64,000 bases of DNA, from the NCBI RefSeq assembly GCF_003347015.1, contig NZ_PNFB01000005.1, positions 124,001 to 188,000 on the forward strand. Reading direction: 5' to 3'. Made by a program: the position numbers and the translations under genes. Source of the DNA: Brachybacterium sp. YJGR34. Its GTDB lineage: Bacteria > Actinomycetota > Actinomycetes > Actinomycetales > Dermabacteraceae. Below the pieces are notes generated by a model. That model was not told the DNA's origin and ran no database searches. It worked only from the letters and a program-made list of their open reading frames with translations. Of this stretch, positions 26,130-34,816 are shown one piece after another. Within the stretch, counting starts at the first letter, position 1; the number at the start of each line of letters is the position of its first letter.

Positions 26130-27140
26130 TCAGCTCGCGACGACCGCGTCCAGCTGCTCCAGCCACCGGGCGACCTGCGCCTGGTCGGCCCAGCTGATCT
26201 CGAGCGAATTGCGCGCCAGCAGCGCCAGCTCCTCGCGGCCGAGCTGCTGCGCCGCGGCGAGGGCTGCGTAGTTGTCGCCCACGTACCCACCGAAGTACGC
26301 CGGATCGTCGGAGGCGAGGGAGACCTTGGCGCCCTGCCGCAGCAGGGCGGTGATCTCCTCGCCCTTCATCTGGTCGCTGACGAAGGAGTTCGACAGCGGG
26401 CAGCAGGTGAAGCCGATGCCCCGCTGCATCGCCTCGGCGACCAGCGCCGGGTCCTCGAGGATGTTGGTGCCGTGGTCGATGCGCTCCACCCCGATGGTGT
26501 GCAAGACGGTGGCGATGTTCGCGATCGACTGCTCCTGGTCGACGTCGCAGTGCATGGTCAGCCGGTAGCCGGCCTCCTGCGCGGCGGCGAAGACCTCGGC
26601 GAACTTCTCCGGCGGGTTGCCGCGCTCGTCGGAGTCCAGGCCCACGCCCACGATCTTCTCGCGATAGGGGAGCGAGGCCTCGAGCGTCTCCCGGGCGGAC
26701 TCCGCGCTGTGATCGCGCAGGAAGCACATGATCAGCGCCGCGTCCACGCCCAGCGACGGGGCCTCCTGGATCGCGGACCACAGCCCGTCGATGACCGTGG
26801 CGAAGGGGACGCCGCGGCTGGTGTGCGCCTGCGGGTCGAAGAAGATCTCGGCGCGGACCACGCCGTCGGCCGCCGCGCGGCGCAGGTAGCCGAGGGCCAG
26901 GTCATGGAAGTCCTGCTCGGTGACCAGCACCTCCATCGCCGGGTAGTAGACGGCCAGGAAGCTCGTGAGGTCGGTGAACGCGTAGGTGGCGCGCACCTCC
27001 TCGACGGTCGACTGGCCGATGTCCACCCCGTTGCGGCGGGCCAGCTCGAGCTTCAGCTCCGGTTCGAGGGTGCCCTCGATGTGCACGTGCAGCTCTGCCT
27101 TGGGCAGGGCGTCGATGAACTCGCGGTCGATGCTGGACAT
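26130..27140 (-). CDS. Adenosine/adenine deaminase-family protein with altered HAGE motif
   Basis: A 336-residue amidohydrolase of the adenosine deaminase family. Zinc ligands H18 and H20 (L-H-V-H-I-E-G), I-D-H-G at 221-224, C-P-L-S-N and S-D-D-P-A-Y-F-G-G-Y are conserved; the last motif and F-F-D-P-Q-A-H-T are more like adenine deaminases (Aah1 type) than classical adenosine deaminase. The usual H-A-G-E, which carries the catalytic Glu, is replaced by H197-C-D-V-D-Q. The true substrate may therefore differ. AGGAG stands eight bases before the chosen ATG at 27140; the longer ORF start at 27218 looks unlikely. Confidence 0.85.
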   Translation of the reverse strand: MSSIDREFIDALPKAELHVHIEGTLEPELKLELARRNGVDIGQSTVEEVRATYAFTDLTSFLAVYYPAMEVLVTEQDFHDLALGYLRRAAADGVVRAEIFFDPQAHTSRGVPFATVIDGLWSAIQEAPSLGVDAALIMCFLRDHSAESARETLEASLPYREKIVGVGLDSDERGNPPEKFAEVFAAAQEAGYRLTMHCDVDQEQSIANIATVLHTIGVERIDHGTNILEDPALVAEAMQRGIGFTCCPLSNSFVSDQMKGEEITALLRQGAKVSLASDDPAYFGGYVGDNYAALAAAQQLGREELALLARNSLEISWADQAQVARWLEQLDAVVAS

Positions 27141-27262
27141 GGGGAGGGCTCCTCGGGGACGGGACGGACGGGGCTCTTCGAACGGTACGCCGTGCCGTCG
27201 CGTCATTCCGACGCCCACATGGTTGACTGCCCGATGACCTCGAACCCCCGGGAGGGAACTGC

Positions 27263-29548
27263 ATGACCACCGACCCGAGCATCGATGACGTGCTCGCCGC
27301 CATGACCACCACCCAGAAGGTGGGCCAGCTCAACCAGCGACTGCTGGGTTGGCACGCCCTGCGCCGCACCTCGGGCGGCTTCGCCCTCACCGAGGAGGCG
27401 CTCGCAGAGATCGAGCGCTGGCAGGGGATGGGCGCGCTGTACGCCCCGATGCGGGCCGACGCCTGGTCCGGCCGCTCCTGGACCAACGGCGGGATCCGCC
27501 CCGAGGAGCGGGCCGAGGCCATGGCCGTCCTCCAGGAGGCGGTCGCCGCCGCGAGCCCGCAGGGGATCGGCGTGCTGGTCGCGGAGGAGGCGCCCCACGG
27601 CCACCAGGCTCTCGGCGGCACCACGCTGCCGGTGAACCTCGCCGCGGGCGCCAGCTGGGACCCGTCGGCGCTCGAGGAGGCCTCCCGCGCCGTGGCCGCG
27701 GAGCTCGCCGCGAGCGGCGTCCACCTCGCGCTGGTCTCCGCGCTGGACGTGCTGCGCGACGGTCGCTGGGGCCGCAGCGAGGAGACCTTCGGGGAGGACC
27801 CGCTGCTGGCCGCGGAGCTCACCCGCGCGATCGTCCGGGGCATGCAGGGCGAGGACCGCCGGGCGCTGGGCGGCGACGGCGTGGGCGTGGTCCTCAAGCA
27901 CCTCGCCGCGCAGGGCGAGGCCGTGGGCGGGCGCAACGGGCAGTCCGCGCTGCTGGGGCCGAACGATCTCGAGGAGATCCACCTGCCGCCGGTGATCGCG
28001 GGCCTCGATGCCGGGGTGGTGGGCTTCATGGCCGCCTACAACGACATCGACGGCATCCCCTGCTGCGCCCACCACGGGCTGCTCACCGGCCTGCTGCGCG
28101 AGCAGCACGGCTTCGACGGCATCGTCATGGCGGACATGTACGCCGTGGACCGCCTCGCCGGGATGACCGGCGATCTGCCCTCGGCCGGCCGCGCCGGGCT
28201 GCTGGCGGGCGTGGACCTCTCCCTGTGCGACGAGGGGTTCACGACCCTCGACCAGCTCGCGGAGTCCGACGAGCGCGTGGCCGCCCAGGTGGACCGCGCC
28301 GCGCGGCGCGTGCTCGCGCTCAAGGCGCGCATGGGCCTGCTGGGCCCGCAGCGCTCCACGGATCCCGGCCGCGAGACCGTCCGCCTGGAGACTGCGCGGG
28401 AGGCGGCCCGGCACGCCTCGCGCACCCTGGCCGCCAGCTCCCTCGTGCTGCTGGCCGACGGGGCCGACGGCGCCCCGCGCAGCCTGCCGCTGGACCCCGC
28501 GGCGCTGCGCCGACTGGCCGTCGTCGGCCCCTACGCCGAGGACGTGCCCTGTCTGCTGGGCGACTACGTGGCCCCGCAGCCGGCCGGCTCCGCCCTCTCG
28601 ATCGCCGACGCGCTGCGCGAGGCGCTCCCGCAGGCCCGCGTCGACGCCGCTCCCTGGGCCAGCCCCACGGACCTCGCCGCCACCTGCCTCACCGACGGTG
28701 CGGCGCCCAGCACCGAGGATCCCGCCACACCCGGCGTCGTCGACCTCGCCGCGAGCGACACGGTGGTGATCGTCCTCGGCGGCACCAGCCACCGCTCCTA
28801 CGACGACGAGTTCGCGGAGAACGGGGCGATCGCGGGTCGCGCCGGCTCGGCCACCGGCGGGGAGGGCGTGGACCGCGCGGACATCTCCCTGCCCGGGGCG
28901 CAGGACGCCCTGGTGCGCGCCGTCCGCGCCGCGACGCCCGCCGCGGTGCCGGTGATCGCGGTGGTCGTGGCCGGCCGGCCCCACGTGCTCACCGAGGTGC
29001 TCGCCCACTCCCAGGCGCTGGTGTGGGCGGGCTACCCCGGTCCCTTCGGCGGCGAGGCGATCGCCGATCTCCTGCTGGGCGCGGCCGAGCCCACCGGCCG
29101 CCTGCCCATGACGCTGCCCCGCCACCCCGCGGTGCTCCCGCTGCGCTACAACGACCGCCACCGCTCCGCCTCCGTCTACCAGGACGTGCCGGAGCCGGTG
29201 CTCTTCGACGTCGGCCACGGCCTGCGGTACCGCGACCTGGAGGTGACCGGGGTGGAGACCGCGGTGGACGGGCAGGAGGTGCGCCTGGTGGCCACGGCCG
29301 TCACGCGTGGCGACGCCCCCACCGCCGGCACGCTCACCGTCTTCGGCCATCGCCGTGGCGGGCTGCGCGTGCCCCGCCGCCGCGAGCTGCTGGCCTTCGC
29401 GCGGGTGCAGCTCGAGCCGGGCGTCGAGCAGCGCGTCGAGCTCCGCCTCCCGCTCGAGCGCGCCTTCGCCGATCCCGCGAATCCCGCCGCCCGCACGGAC
29501 CTCGACATCGAGGGCGTCCGCTGCGAGATCGCCCCGCCCGGAGCGTGA
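27263..29548 (+). CDS. GH3 beta-glycosidase (beta-glucosidase/xylosidase), intracellular
   Basis: A 761-residue glycoside hydrolase family 3 enzyme. The N-terminal barrel has G-R-W-G-R-S-E-E-T-F-G-E-D-P and L-K-H-L-A-A-Q-G, and the nucleophile Asp291 sits in G-I-V-M-A-D-M-Y-A-V. The C-terminal half has the GH3 alpha/beta sandwich (V-V-G-P-Y-A-E-D, I-V-V-A-G-R-P, W-A-G-Y-P-G) and a fibronectin-III-like end. There is no signal peptide. GGGAGGG precedes the ATG. It is convergent with the LplABC-type importer, so it may act on that substrate; glucoside versus xyloside preference cannot be settled from sequence. Confidence 0.9.
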   Translation: MTTDPSIDDVLAAMTTTQKVGQLNQRLLGWHALRRTSGGFALTEEALAEIERWQGMGALYAPMRADAWSGRSWTNGGIRPEERAEAMAVLQEAVAAASPQGIGVLVAEEAPHGHQALGGTTLPVNLAAGASWDPSALEEASRAVAAELAASGVHLALVSALDVLRDGRWGRSEETFGEDPLLAAELTRAIVRGMQGEDRRALGGDGVGVVLKHLAAQGEAVGGRNGQSALLGPNDLEEIHLPPVIAGLDAGVVGFMAAYNDIDGIPCCAHHGLLTGLLREQHGFDGIVMADMYAVDRLAGMTGDLPSAGRAGLLAGVDLSLCDEGFTTLDQLAESDERVAAQVDRAARRVLALKARMGLLGPQRSTDPGRETVRLETAREAARHASRTLAASSLVLLADGADGAPRSLPLDPAALRRLAVVGPYAEDVPCLLGDYVAPQPAGSALSIADALREALPQARVDAAPWASPTDLAATCLTDGAAPSTEDPATPGVVDLAASDTVVIVLGGTSHRSYDDEFAENGAIAGRAGSATGGEGVDRADISLPGAQDALVRAVRAATPAAVPVIAVVVAGRPHVLTEVLAHSQALVWAGYPGPFGGEAIADLLLGAAEPTGRLPMTLPRHPAVLPLRYNDRHRSASVYQDVPEPVLFDVGHGLRYRDLEVTGVETAVDGQEVRLVATAVTRGDAPTAGTLTVFGHRRGGLRVPRRRELLAFARVQLEPGVEQRVELRLPLERAFADPANPAARTDLDIEGVRCEIAPPGA

Positions 29549-29551
29549 TCA

Positions 29552-29603
29552 CCGAGGTCGGATGCGCCGCTCAGCTCCTGCAGACCGGCGCATCTGACCT
29601 CGG
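29552..29603. terminator. Strong bidirectional hairpin (17-bp arms)
   Basis: Arms at 29552-29568 and 29587-29603 pair over 17 positions with one G-U pair and an 18-base loop. It starts four bases after the GH3 stop and ends shortly before the convergent permease stop, so it probably terminates both transcripts. Confidence 0.75.
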
Positions 29604-29611
29604 CGCTGCCT

Positions 29612-30565
29612 TCAGCCCTTCACGGCACCGGTGATGACGGCCTTGGTGAAGTGCTTCTGGATGAACGGGTACATGATGACGATCGGGATGATCGTGCACA
29701 CCACGGCCGCCATCTTCAGCGAGGCCGCCGGGGCGTTCTCCATCCCGGAGGAGATCGCCGCGGCCGCGGCGGCGTCCTGGCCGGTGGGCCCCGAGGAGGC
29801 CAGCAGCCACTGCTGGATGAGCACCTGGATCGGCTTCACGTCCATGCCCGGGGTGTAGAGCACGCCCAGGAAGTACGTGTTCCAGTAGCCCACCGCGTAG
29901 AACAGCCCGATGACGGCCAGGATCGCCTTCGACATCGGCAGCACGATCCGGAAGAGGATCTTGAACTCCCCGGCGCCGTCGATCTTCGCGGCGTCGATGA
30001 GGTCCGGCGGGATGCTGGTCATGAAGAACGTCCGCAGCACGATGAGGTTCCAGGCGCTGAAGCACACAGGCAGGATCAGCGCCCACATGTTGTTCAGCAG
30101 GCCCAGGTTCTGCACCACCAGGTAGGAGGGGTACATGCCGGGAGCGAACAGCAGCGTGACCAGGATGGCCATGAGCAGCTTGGAGTGCCACAGCGTCCCG
30201 GGCCGGGAGAGTCCATAGGCGGCGCCGACGGTGAGCACCAGGCTCACCGCCGTGCCGACCGCGGTCAGCATGATCGTGAACAGCAGCGACTGGGTGACCG
30301 CACCGCCGGAGAGGATCTCCCGGTACGCCTGGAGGCTGAGGTCCGTGGGCAGCAGCACCAGGTCGCCGCCCGCACGGGTCAGCGCCTCCTCGCTCGCGAG
30401 GCTGGTGGCGACCACCGCCCAGATCGGCACCAGGACCGCTCCGGCGTAGAGGGCGAGGAACACCCCCCGCAGGAGCTTCATCGGGAGCGAGAGCTCCTCG
30501 TCCCAGATCGGACGGACCCGCTCGGGCTCGCGCGGGGTGAACAGCTTGGGCATCTGGATGCTCAT
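29612..30565 (-). CDS. Sugar ABC transporter permease (LplC/YtcP-like)
   Basis: A 317-residue CUT1 permease of the LplC type, which serves complex oligosaccharides. It has a charged N-terminus, a first membrane segment (F-L-A-L-Y-A-G-A-V-L-V-P), G-L-L-N-N-M-W-A-L-I-L-P and an EAA loop reading D-A-A-K-I-D-G-A-G. A longer periplasmic insert near the end (Q-Q-W-L-L-A-S-S-G) is usual for this subgroup. The start at 30565 overlaps the stop of the LplB-like gene (ATGA). It is the last gene of the operon headed by the binding protein at 33348. Confidence 0.9.
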   Translation of the reverse strand: MSIQMPKLFTPREPERVRPIWDEELSLPMKLLRGVFLALYAGAVLVPIWAVVATSLASEEALTRAGGDLVLLPTDLSLQAYREILSGGAVTQSLLFTIMLTAVGTAVSLVLTVGAAYGLSRPGTLWHSKLLMAILVTLLFAPGMYPSYLVVQNLGLLNNMWALILPVCFSAWNLIVLRTFFMTSIPPDLIDAAKIDGAGEFKILFRIVLPMSKAILAVIGLFYAVGYWNTYFLGVLYTPGMDVKPIQVLIQQWLLASSGPTGQDAAAAAAISSGMENAPAASLKMAAVVCTIIPIVIMYPFIQKHFTKAVITGAVKG

Positions 30566-31584
30566 GACTTCTGGAACACCCCCTGCTCGCCGAGCCGGTG
30601 CGCGACGTTGTTGGCGGAGAGGATCAGCAGCAGGCCGATCACACCCTTGAACAGGCCCGCCGCTGTGCCGAGGGATTCCCCGTCGGACGCCAGGATCGTG
30701 CGGTAGTAGACGAAGGTGTCCAGCACCTCCGCGGTCTGCCAGCCGACGGCCTCGCGCTGCAGCTGGTACTGCTCGAAGCCGACGGTGAGGATCCCGCCCA
30801 GCTGCAGGATCAGCAGCAGGACGATCACCGGGCGGATCCCCGGCAGCGTGATGTGCCACAGCCGCTGCCACCGGCTCGCGCCGTCGGCCGCCGCCGCCTC
30901 GTAGAGGCTGGGGCTGATCGCCCCCAGCGCGGCGAGGAAGATGATCATGCCCCAGCCGGCGTCCTTCCACGTCCACTGCATCCAGGCCAGGAAGGTGAAG
31001 GTCTCGGGGTTGTTCATGATGGTCAGACGCTCGGCACCCATGCCCACCAGCCAGCGGCTGAGCAGGCCGTCCTGCCCCAGGATCTGCAGGAAGATCGTCA
31101 CCACGAGGACCCAGGAGAAGAAGTACGGCAGGTACACGATCGACTGGAAGCCGTTGCGCAGCACCTTGTTGAGCATCCCGTGCACCAGCAGCGCGAGGAA
31201 GATCGAGAACGGGAAGACGAACAGCAGCTGCGCGAGCGCGAACTTCAGCGTGTTGATCAGCGCGCCCACGAAGTACGGGTCCTGGAACAGCATCTGGAAG
31301 TACGTGAACCCGATGATCGGGTTCTCCCACAGCGGCCGGTAGGGGCTGTAGTCCATGAACGCGATGACGCTGAACAGCGAGGGCAGGTAGAAGAAGAACG
31401 CGAGCTGCAGCAGCGCCGGGAACACAAGCAGCAGCAGGGGCCAGTCACGCCGCAGGCGCGCCCGCAGCGGGATGCGCCGGCGGAGGACGGGGCGCGGAGT
31501 CTCGGTTCCGGCGTCCTCGGCCTCGGACGACGCGAGGACCTCGGGCACCGGGGTCGCGGAGGAGCGGGAGGTGCGGAGCATCAT
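30562..31584 (-). CDS. Sugar ABC transporter permease (LplB-like)
   Basis: A 340-residue CUT1 permease of the LplB type. After a Pro/Glu-rich cytoplasmic N-terminus come W-P-L-L-L-L-V-F-P-A-L-L-Q and five more hydrophobic segments; the EAA loop is E-A-A-A-A-D-G-A-S. The phrase Y-L-P-Y-F-F-S-W-V is a hallmark of LplB-like permeases. It begins with two consecutive ATG codons, of which the first is listed. It lies 60 bases after the binding protein stop and is coupled to the LplC-like gene. Confidence 0.9.
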   Translation of the reverse strand: MMLRTSRSSATPVPEVLASSEAEDAGTETPRPVLRRRIPLRARLRRDWPLLLLVFPALLQLAFFFYLPSLFSVIAFMDYSPYRPLWENPIIGFTYFQMLFQDPYFVGALINTLKFALAQLLFVFPFSIFLALLVHGMLNKVLRNGFQSIVYLPYFFSWVLVVTIFLQILGQDGLLSRWLVGMGAERLTIMNNPETFTFLAWMQWTWKDAGWGMIIFLAALGAISPSLYEAAAADGASRWQRLWHITLPGIRPVIVLLLILQLGGILTVGFEQYQLQREAVGWQTAEVLDTFVYYRTILASDGESLGTAAGLFKGVIGLLLILSANNVAHRLGEQGVFQKS

Positions 31585-31644
31585 CGGACCCGGCTCCCGC
31601 CGCTCGGACCGCCGCCGGCGGTCATGATCGGAGGGCGGGGCATG

Positions 31645-33348
31645 TCACTGACCCTCCATGTTCCGGTGGACCTCTTCGTAGACGGCGCGCGTCGCGTCGC
31701 CGCCGTCGGCCTTCCAGGTCGCGACCGCGTCCTCGAGGGTGGAGAGGTCCGCGCGGCCCATGATGATGTCGTTGACCTTCTCGTCGAAGATCGTGCCGGC
31801 CTCGTCGGCGCCGGCCGGGGCGGTCACGCGCGCGGTCTCGAACTCGTCCTTGACCAGCACGGGGAGCACGGAGGCGTTGAAGTCGAAGCGCCGCTGGACC
31901 ATGTCCGCCGGCCCCTCGAGCACGTTCTGGACCACGCCGCTCATGGCGGTGAAGGCGAAGGAGTCCTGCTTGGCGGTGATGCCCGCCTCGGTGAAGGCGG
32001 GCCGGCCGTCGTCCCCGCGCTCGAAGTGCTCGCCCTCGATGCCGTAGACGATCATCTCCTGCTCGATCGTGCCGGCCGGGGACGAGCACCAGTTCGCGAC
32101 GTCGAGGATCTCCTCGATCTGCTCCCTCTCGAGCTGGTTGCTGAGGAACAGCCACCCGGCCACGCCGCTCGCGGCGTGGTACATCGGCTCTCGATCCTTG
32201 GAGGTCAGCGCCCCGAGGACGTCGAGATCGAAGTCGGGGTTCTCGCCGCTGGCGGCCACCTGTGCGGGCACGTCGGTCCAGCGGGCCCAGCCGTCCTGGT
32301 CGAAGAGGACCTCGCCCGCCCTCTGGGCGGCCTTGCCGTCGAAGTTCGGGGTGCCGACGTCGGGGTGGACCAGGCCCTCCTCGCGGATCTGGCGCTGGAA
32401 CTCCACCCATTCCTTGAACTCGGGACGCTCGTTGTTGTGCACGATCTCGCCGTCCTGCGAGCTCCAGCCGGAGCCCGGTGTCAGACCGAACCAGGCGGTG
32501 GACATGTAGTCCGTGCCGCCGATGGCCCACTTGCCCGCCGGATCGTCGGTCCACGCGCGCGCCACCTCGAGCAGCTCCTCGACGGTGGTGGGGACCTCGA
32601 GCCCGGCCTCCGCAAGCAGGTCGGCGCGGTAGAAGAAGCCGTTGCCGGGGCCTCCGTTGGTGGTCCACGGGATGCCGTAGATGCCGGAGGTCTCCTCGGG
32701 GTTCGCCGGATCCTCGGCCCAGACGGAAGCGGCCCAGACGTCGTCGCCGCGGCCGGCCAGCAGCGGCCAGCGCTCGGAGATGTCCCCGGCGAGGACCTCG
32801 GAGAGGTTGGCGAAGCGGTTGACGACGGTCTCGTCGAAGTTCGCATCGGCGGAGGTCATCCAGGAGAACAGCAGGATGCCGTCACCGAACTCCTGGGCCT
32901 TGATCCACTGCACCGAGGCCTCGGTGTAGGCGTTGGGGTCGTTCTGCACGAACTCGATGCGCGTCCCGCCCATGGCCTCGGCCATCGCTGTGTAGTACGG
33001 ATCGTCCTTGGCCATCGACGGCCCCCAGTTGGGGACGTAGATCGAGTAGCTGCCGGAGCCCTCGCGGGGTTCGGGGATCGCCTGGGGCACGGGATCGGGA
33101 TAGGTGAGATAGGCGCTGGGATGGTCCGGCGGCTCGCCCACCAGATCGGGCTCCGCCGGCAGCGGCCATTCCACGTACTCGGGGAGGATGTCCAGCGACG
33201 CGTTCTGCGTCTGCACGCTGGCCTCCCCGCCGCTGATCTCTCCGCAGCCGGCCAGCAGCGGGAGCCCTGCGGCGCACACGGAGCCGAGCAGTCCCGTCCT
33301 GAGCAGCGTGCGCCGACGCAGCGCCGGGGTCGTCAGATTCTTCGCCAT
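31645..33348 (-). CDS. Sugar ABC transporter solute-binding lipoprotein (LplA-like)
   Basis: A 567-residue binding protein, longer than usual CUT1 binding proteins and typical of the LplA group that works with LplB/LplC. The signal reads L-R-R-R-T-L-L-R-T-G-L-L-G, ending in the lipobox L-L-A-G-C. The ATG at 33348 is chosen because GAGGACAGG precedes it and the signal peptide follows directly. The gene has a consensus promoter at 33418-33446 and is divergent from a ROK repressor gene that probably controls it. Confidence 0.9.
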   Translation of the reverse strand: MAKNLTTPALRRRTLLRTGLLGSVCAAGLPLLAGCGEISGGEASVQTQNASLDILPEYVEWPLPAEPDLVGEPPDHPSAYLTYPDPVPQAIPEPREGSGSYSIYVPNWGPSMAKDDPYYTAMAEAMGGTRIEFVQNDPNAYTEASVQWIKAQEFGDGILLFSWMTSADANFDETVVNRFANLSEVLAGDISERWPLLAGRGDDVWAASVWAEDPANPEETSGIYGIPWTTNGGPGNGFFYRADLLAEAGLEVPTTVEELLEVARAWTDDPAGKWAIGGTDYMSTAWFGLTPGSGWSSQDGEIVHNNERPEFKEWVEFQRQIREEGLVHPDVGTPNFDGKAAQRAGEVLFDQDGWARWTDVPAQVAASGENPDFDLDVLGALTSKDREPMYHAASGVAGWLFLSNQLEREQIEEILDVANWCSSPAGTIEQEMIVYGIEGEHFERGDDGRPAFTEAGITAKQDSFAFTAMSGVVQNVLEGPADMVQRRFDFNASVLPVLVKDEFETARVTAPAGADEAGTIFDEKVNDIIMGRADLSTLEDAVATWKADGGDATRAVYEEVHRNMEGQ

Positions 33349-33417
33349 GGTCCTGTCCTCATCGTTGAGTGGGAGCGATGCACGGGTCGCGGCCGAGGTC
33401 CGGCCCCCGCGCGGCAC

Positions 33418-33446
33418 ACGCTACGAAGAGGTCCTATGATTGTCAA
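33418..33446 (-). promoter_or_regulatory. Consensus sigma-70 type promoter of the LplABC-like operon
   Basis: On the minus strand a perfect -35 TTGACA (33446-33441) and a -10 TAGCGT (33423-33418) are separated by 17 bases. The leader to the ATG at 33348 is about 60 bases. The -35 box lies in an imperfect palindrome, which suggests repression. Confidence 0.75.
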
Positions 33447-33458
33447 CGAACGTAACAA
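33440..33458. promoter_or_regulatory. Imperfect palindrome over the -35 box, probable ROK operator
   Basis: TTGTCAACGAACGTAACAA has TTGT..ACG and CGT..ACAA half-sites with one extra base in the left half. It covers the TTGACA box of the importer operon and lies between the importer and the divergent ROK gene. Confidence 0.55.
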
Positions 33459-33640
33459 AGTCGTGAGGAGGCGGGGATCGTCGAATCTGTTCGAGCGAGA
33501 GTGTTCGACGTCTTCGATGCTGTGCTGTCGACGTCGAGGGAGCGATGCGACGCCGCGAGGCACGGCGCACGATGCCTCGATTTCGACTCGACGCGTTCGA
33601 TGATTTCGACATGCCGATGACGTCCCCGGAAGGAGCATCG

Positions 33641-34804
33641 ATGAGCGGCCAGACGGCTCGGAGCGGCGGGACCTCCGGCCCGACGTGGCCCGAGCTCGGC
33701 CCCGTCCACCGCGCCACCCTGCGTGCCGTGCTCGTGGGCGGCCCGTCGTCCCGGGCGGAGATCGCGCGGGACCTGGGCCTGTCCCGCGCCAGCCTCACCC
33801 GTGTCACCCGCGAGCTGGTCGACTGGGGACTCCTCGTCGAGGGGCACATGGAGCGGCGGGGCACGACCGGGCGGCCCGGCGAGATGCTCCACGCCCGCCA
33901 GGACGCCTGGAGATTCCTGGGCGTCAAGCTCACCGGCGACCGCCTCTACGCCGTGGTCACCGACCTGGGTGCCCGGGTCCTGGTGGAGGTCGATGAGCCG
34001 CTGCGGTCGCGGGAGGTCGAGGACGTGATCGCCCAGATCTCCGTGGTCCGGACTCGCCTCGAGGACGGCCGCTCGCCCGTGGTGGGGGTCGGCGTCGCGC
34101 TGGGCGGGGACGTGCGGACGGTCCCCGGGGGCGGCGCGATGATCGACTCCCCGTTCCACGGCTGGCGGGACGTGCCGCTCGCGCGGCGGCTCGAGGAGGA
34201 GCTCGACCTCCCCGTGCAGATCGAGAACGACGTCCGCTGCCTCACCGCGGCGGAGCACCTCTTCGGCGTGGGGGTCGGCCTCGATTCGCTCGTCCTGCTG
34301 ACGATCGGTGTGGGCCTCGGCGTCGGGGCCATCGTGGCGGGGCAGCTGGTCACGGGCGCGCAGGGCGCGGCGGGGCGGCTGGACCACCTGCCGCTGAGCG
34401 GGGACGGTCCCGTCTGCGACTACTGCGGCCGCGTCTGCCCCTCCGCCTCTCTCACCAGCGGTGCCATGGTCCAGTCGCTCGACCGGCCCGGGACCGATTA
34501 CGACGGGCTGCTCACCCTGGCGCGGGCGGGGGACGCCGACGCCCTGCGCGTCGTCCGCGGCGCCGCCCGCGCGCTGGGCGCGCTGGTGGCCACGCTGGCG
34601 GCCACCCTGGATCCGCAGAAGGTGGTGATCACCGGCGACGGGATCGCCGTCACCGCGCTCGCCCGGGAGGAGCTCGACGCGTCCATCGCGGCCCACGCCC
34701 ACCCGGCCGCCGCCCCGGTTCCTCTGGAGATCGCGCCGTTCGCCTTCGACGAATGGGCGCGGGCGGCGGCCGTCCTGGCGATCCGGGCGCGGATCGAGGA
34801 CTGA
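33641..34804 (+). CDS. ROK-family transcriptional repressor
   Basis: A 387-residue regulator: a winged helix-turn-helix (S-R-A-E-I-A-R-D-L-G-L-S-R-A-S-L-T-R-V at about 36-54) joined to a ROK sugar-kinase-like domain with G-V-G-V-A-L-G-G, E-N-D-V-R-C and the cysteine zinc motif C-D-Y-C-G-R-V-C. GGAAGGAG stands six bases before the ATG at 33641, which is why the longer frame from 33545 was not used. The protein should repress the divergent LplABC-type importer until an imported sugar binds. Its 3' end is 12 bases from the convergent binding protein gene. Confidence 0.9.
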   Translation: MSGQTARSGGTSGPTWPELGPVHRATLRAVLVGGPSSRAEIARDLGLSRASLTRVTRELVDWGLLVEGHMERRGTTGRPGEMLHARQDAWRFLGVKLTGDRLYAVVTDLGARVLVEVDEPLRSREVEDVIAQISVVRTRLEDGRSPVVGVGVALGGDVRTVPGGGAMIDSPFHGWRDVPLARRLEEELDLPVQIENDVRCLTAAEHLFGVGVGLDSLVLLTIGVGLGVGAIVAGQLVTGAQGAAGRLDHLPLSGDGPVCDYCGRVCPSASLTSGAMVQSLDRPGTDYDGLLTLARAGDADALRVVRGAARALGALVATLAATLDPQKVVITGDGIAVTALAREELDASIAAHAHPAAAPVPLEIAPFAFDEWARAAAVLAIRARIED

Positions 34805-34816
34805 CCGGGGCGGCGC

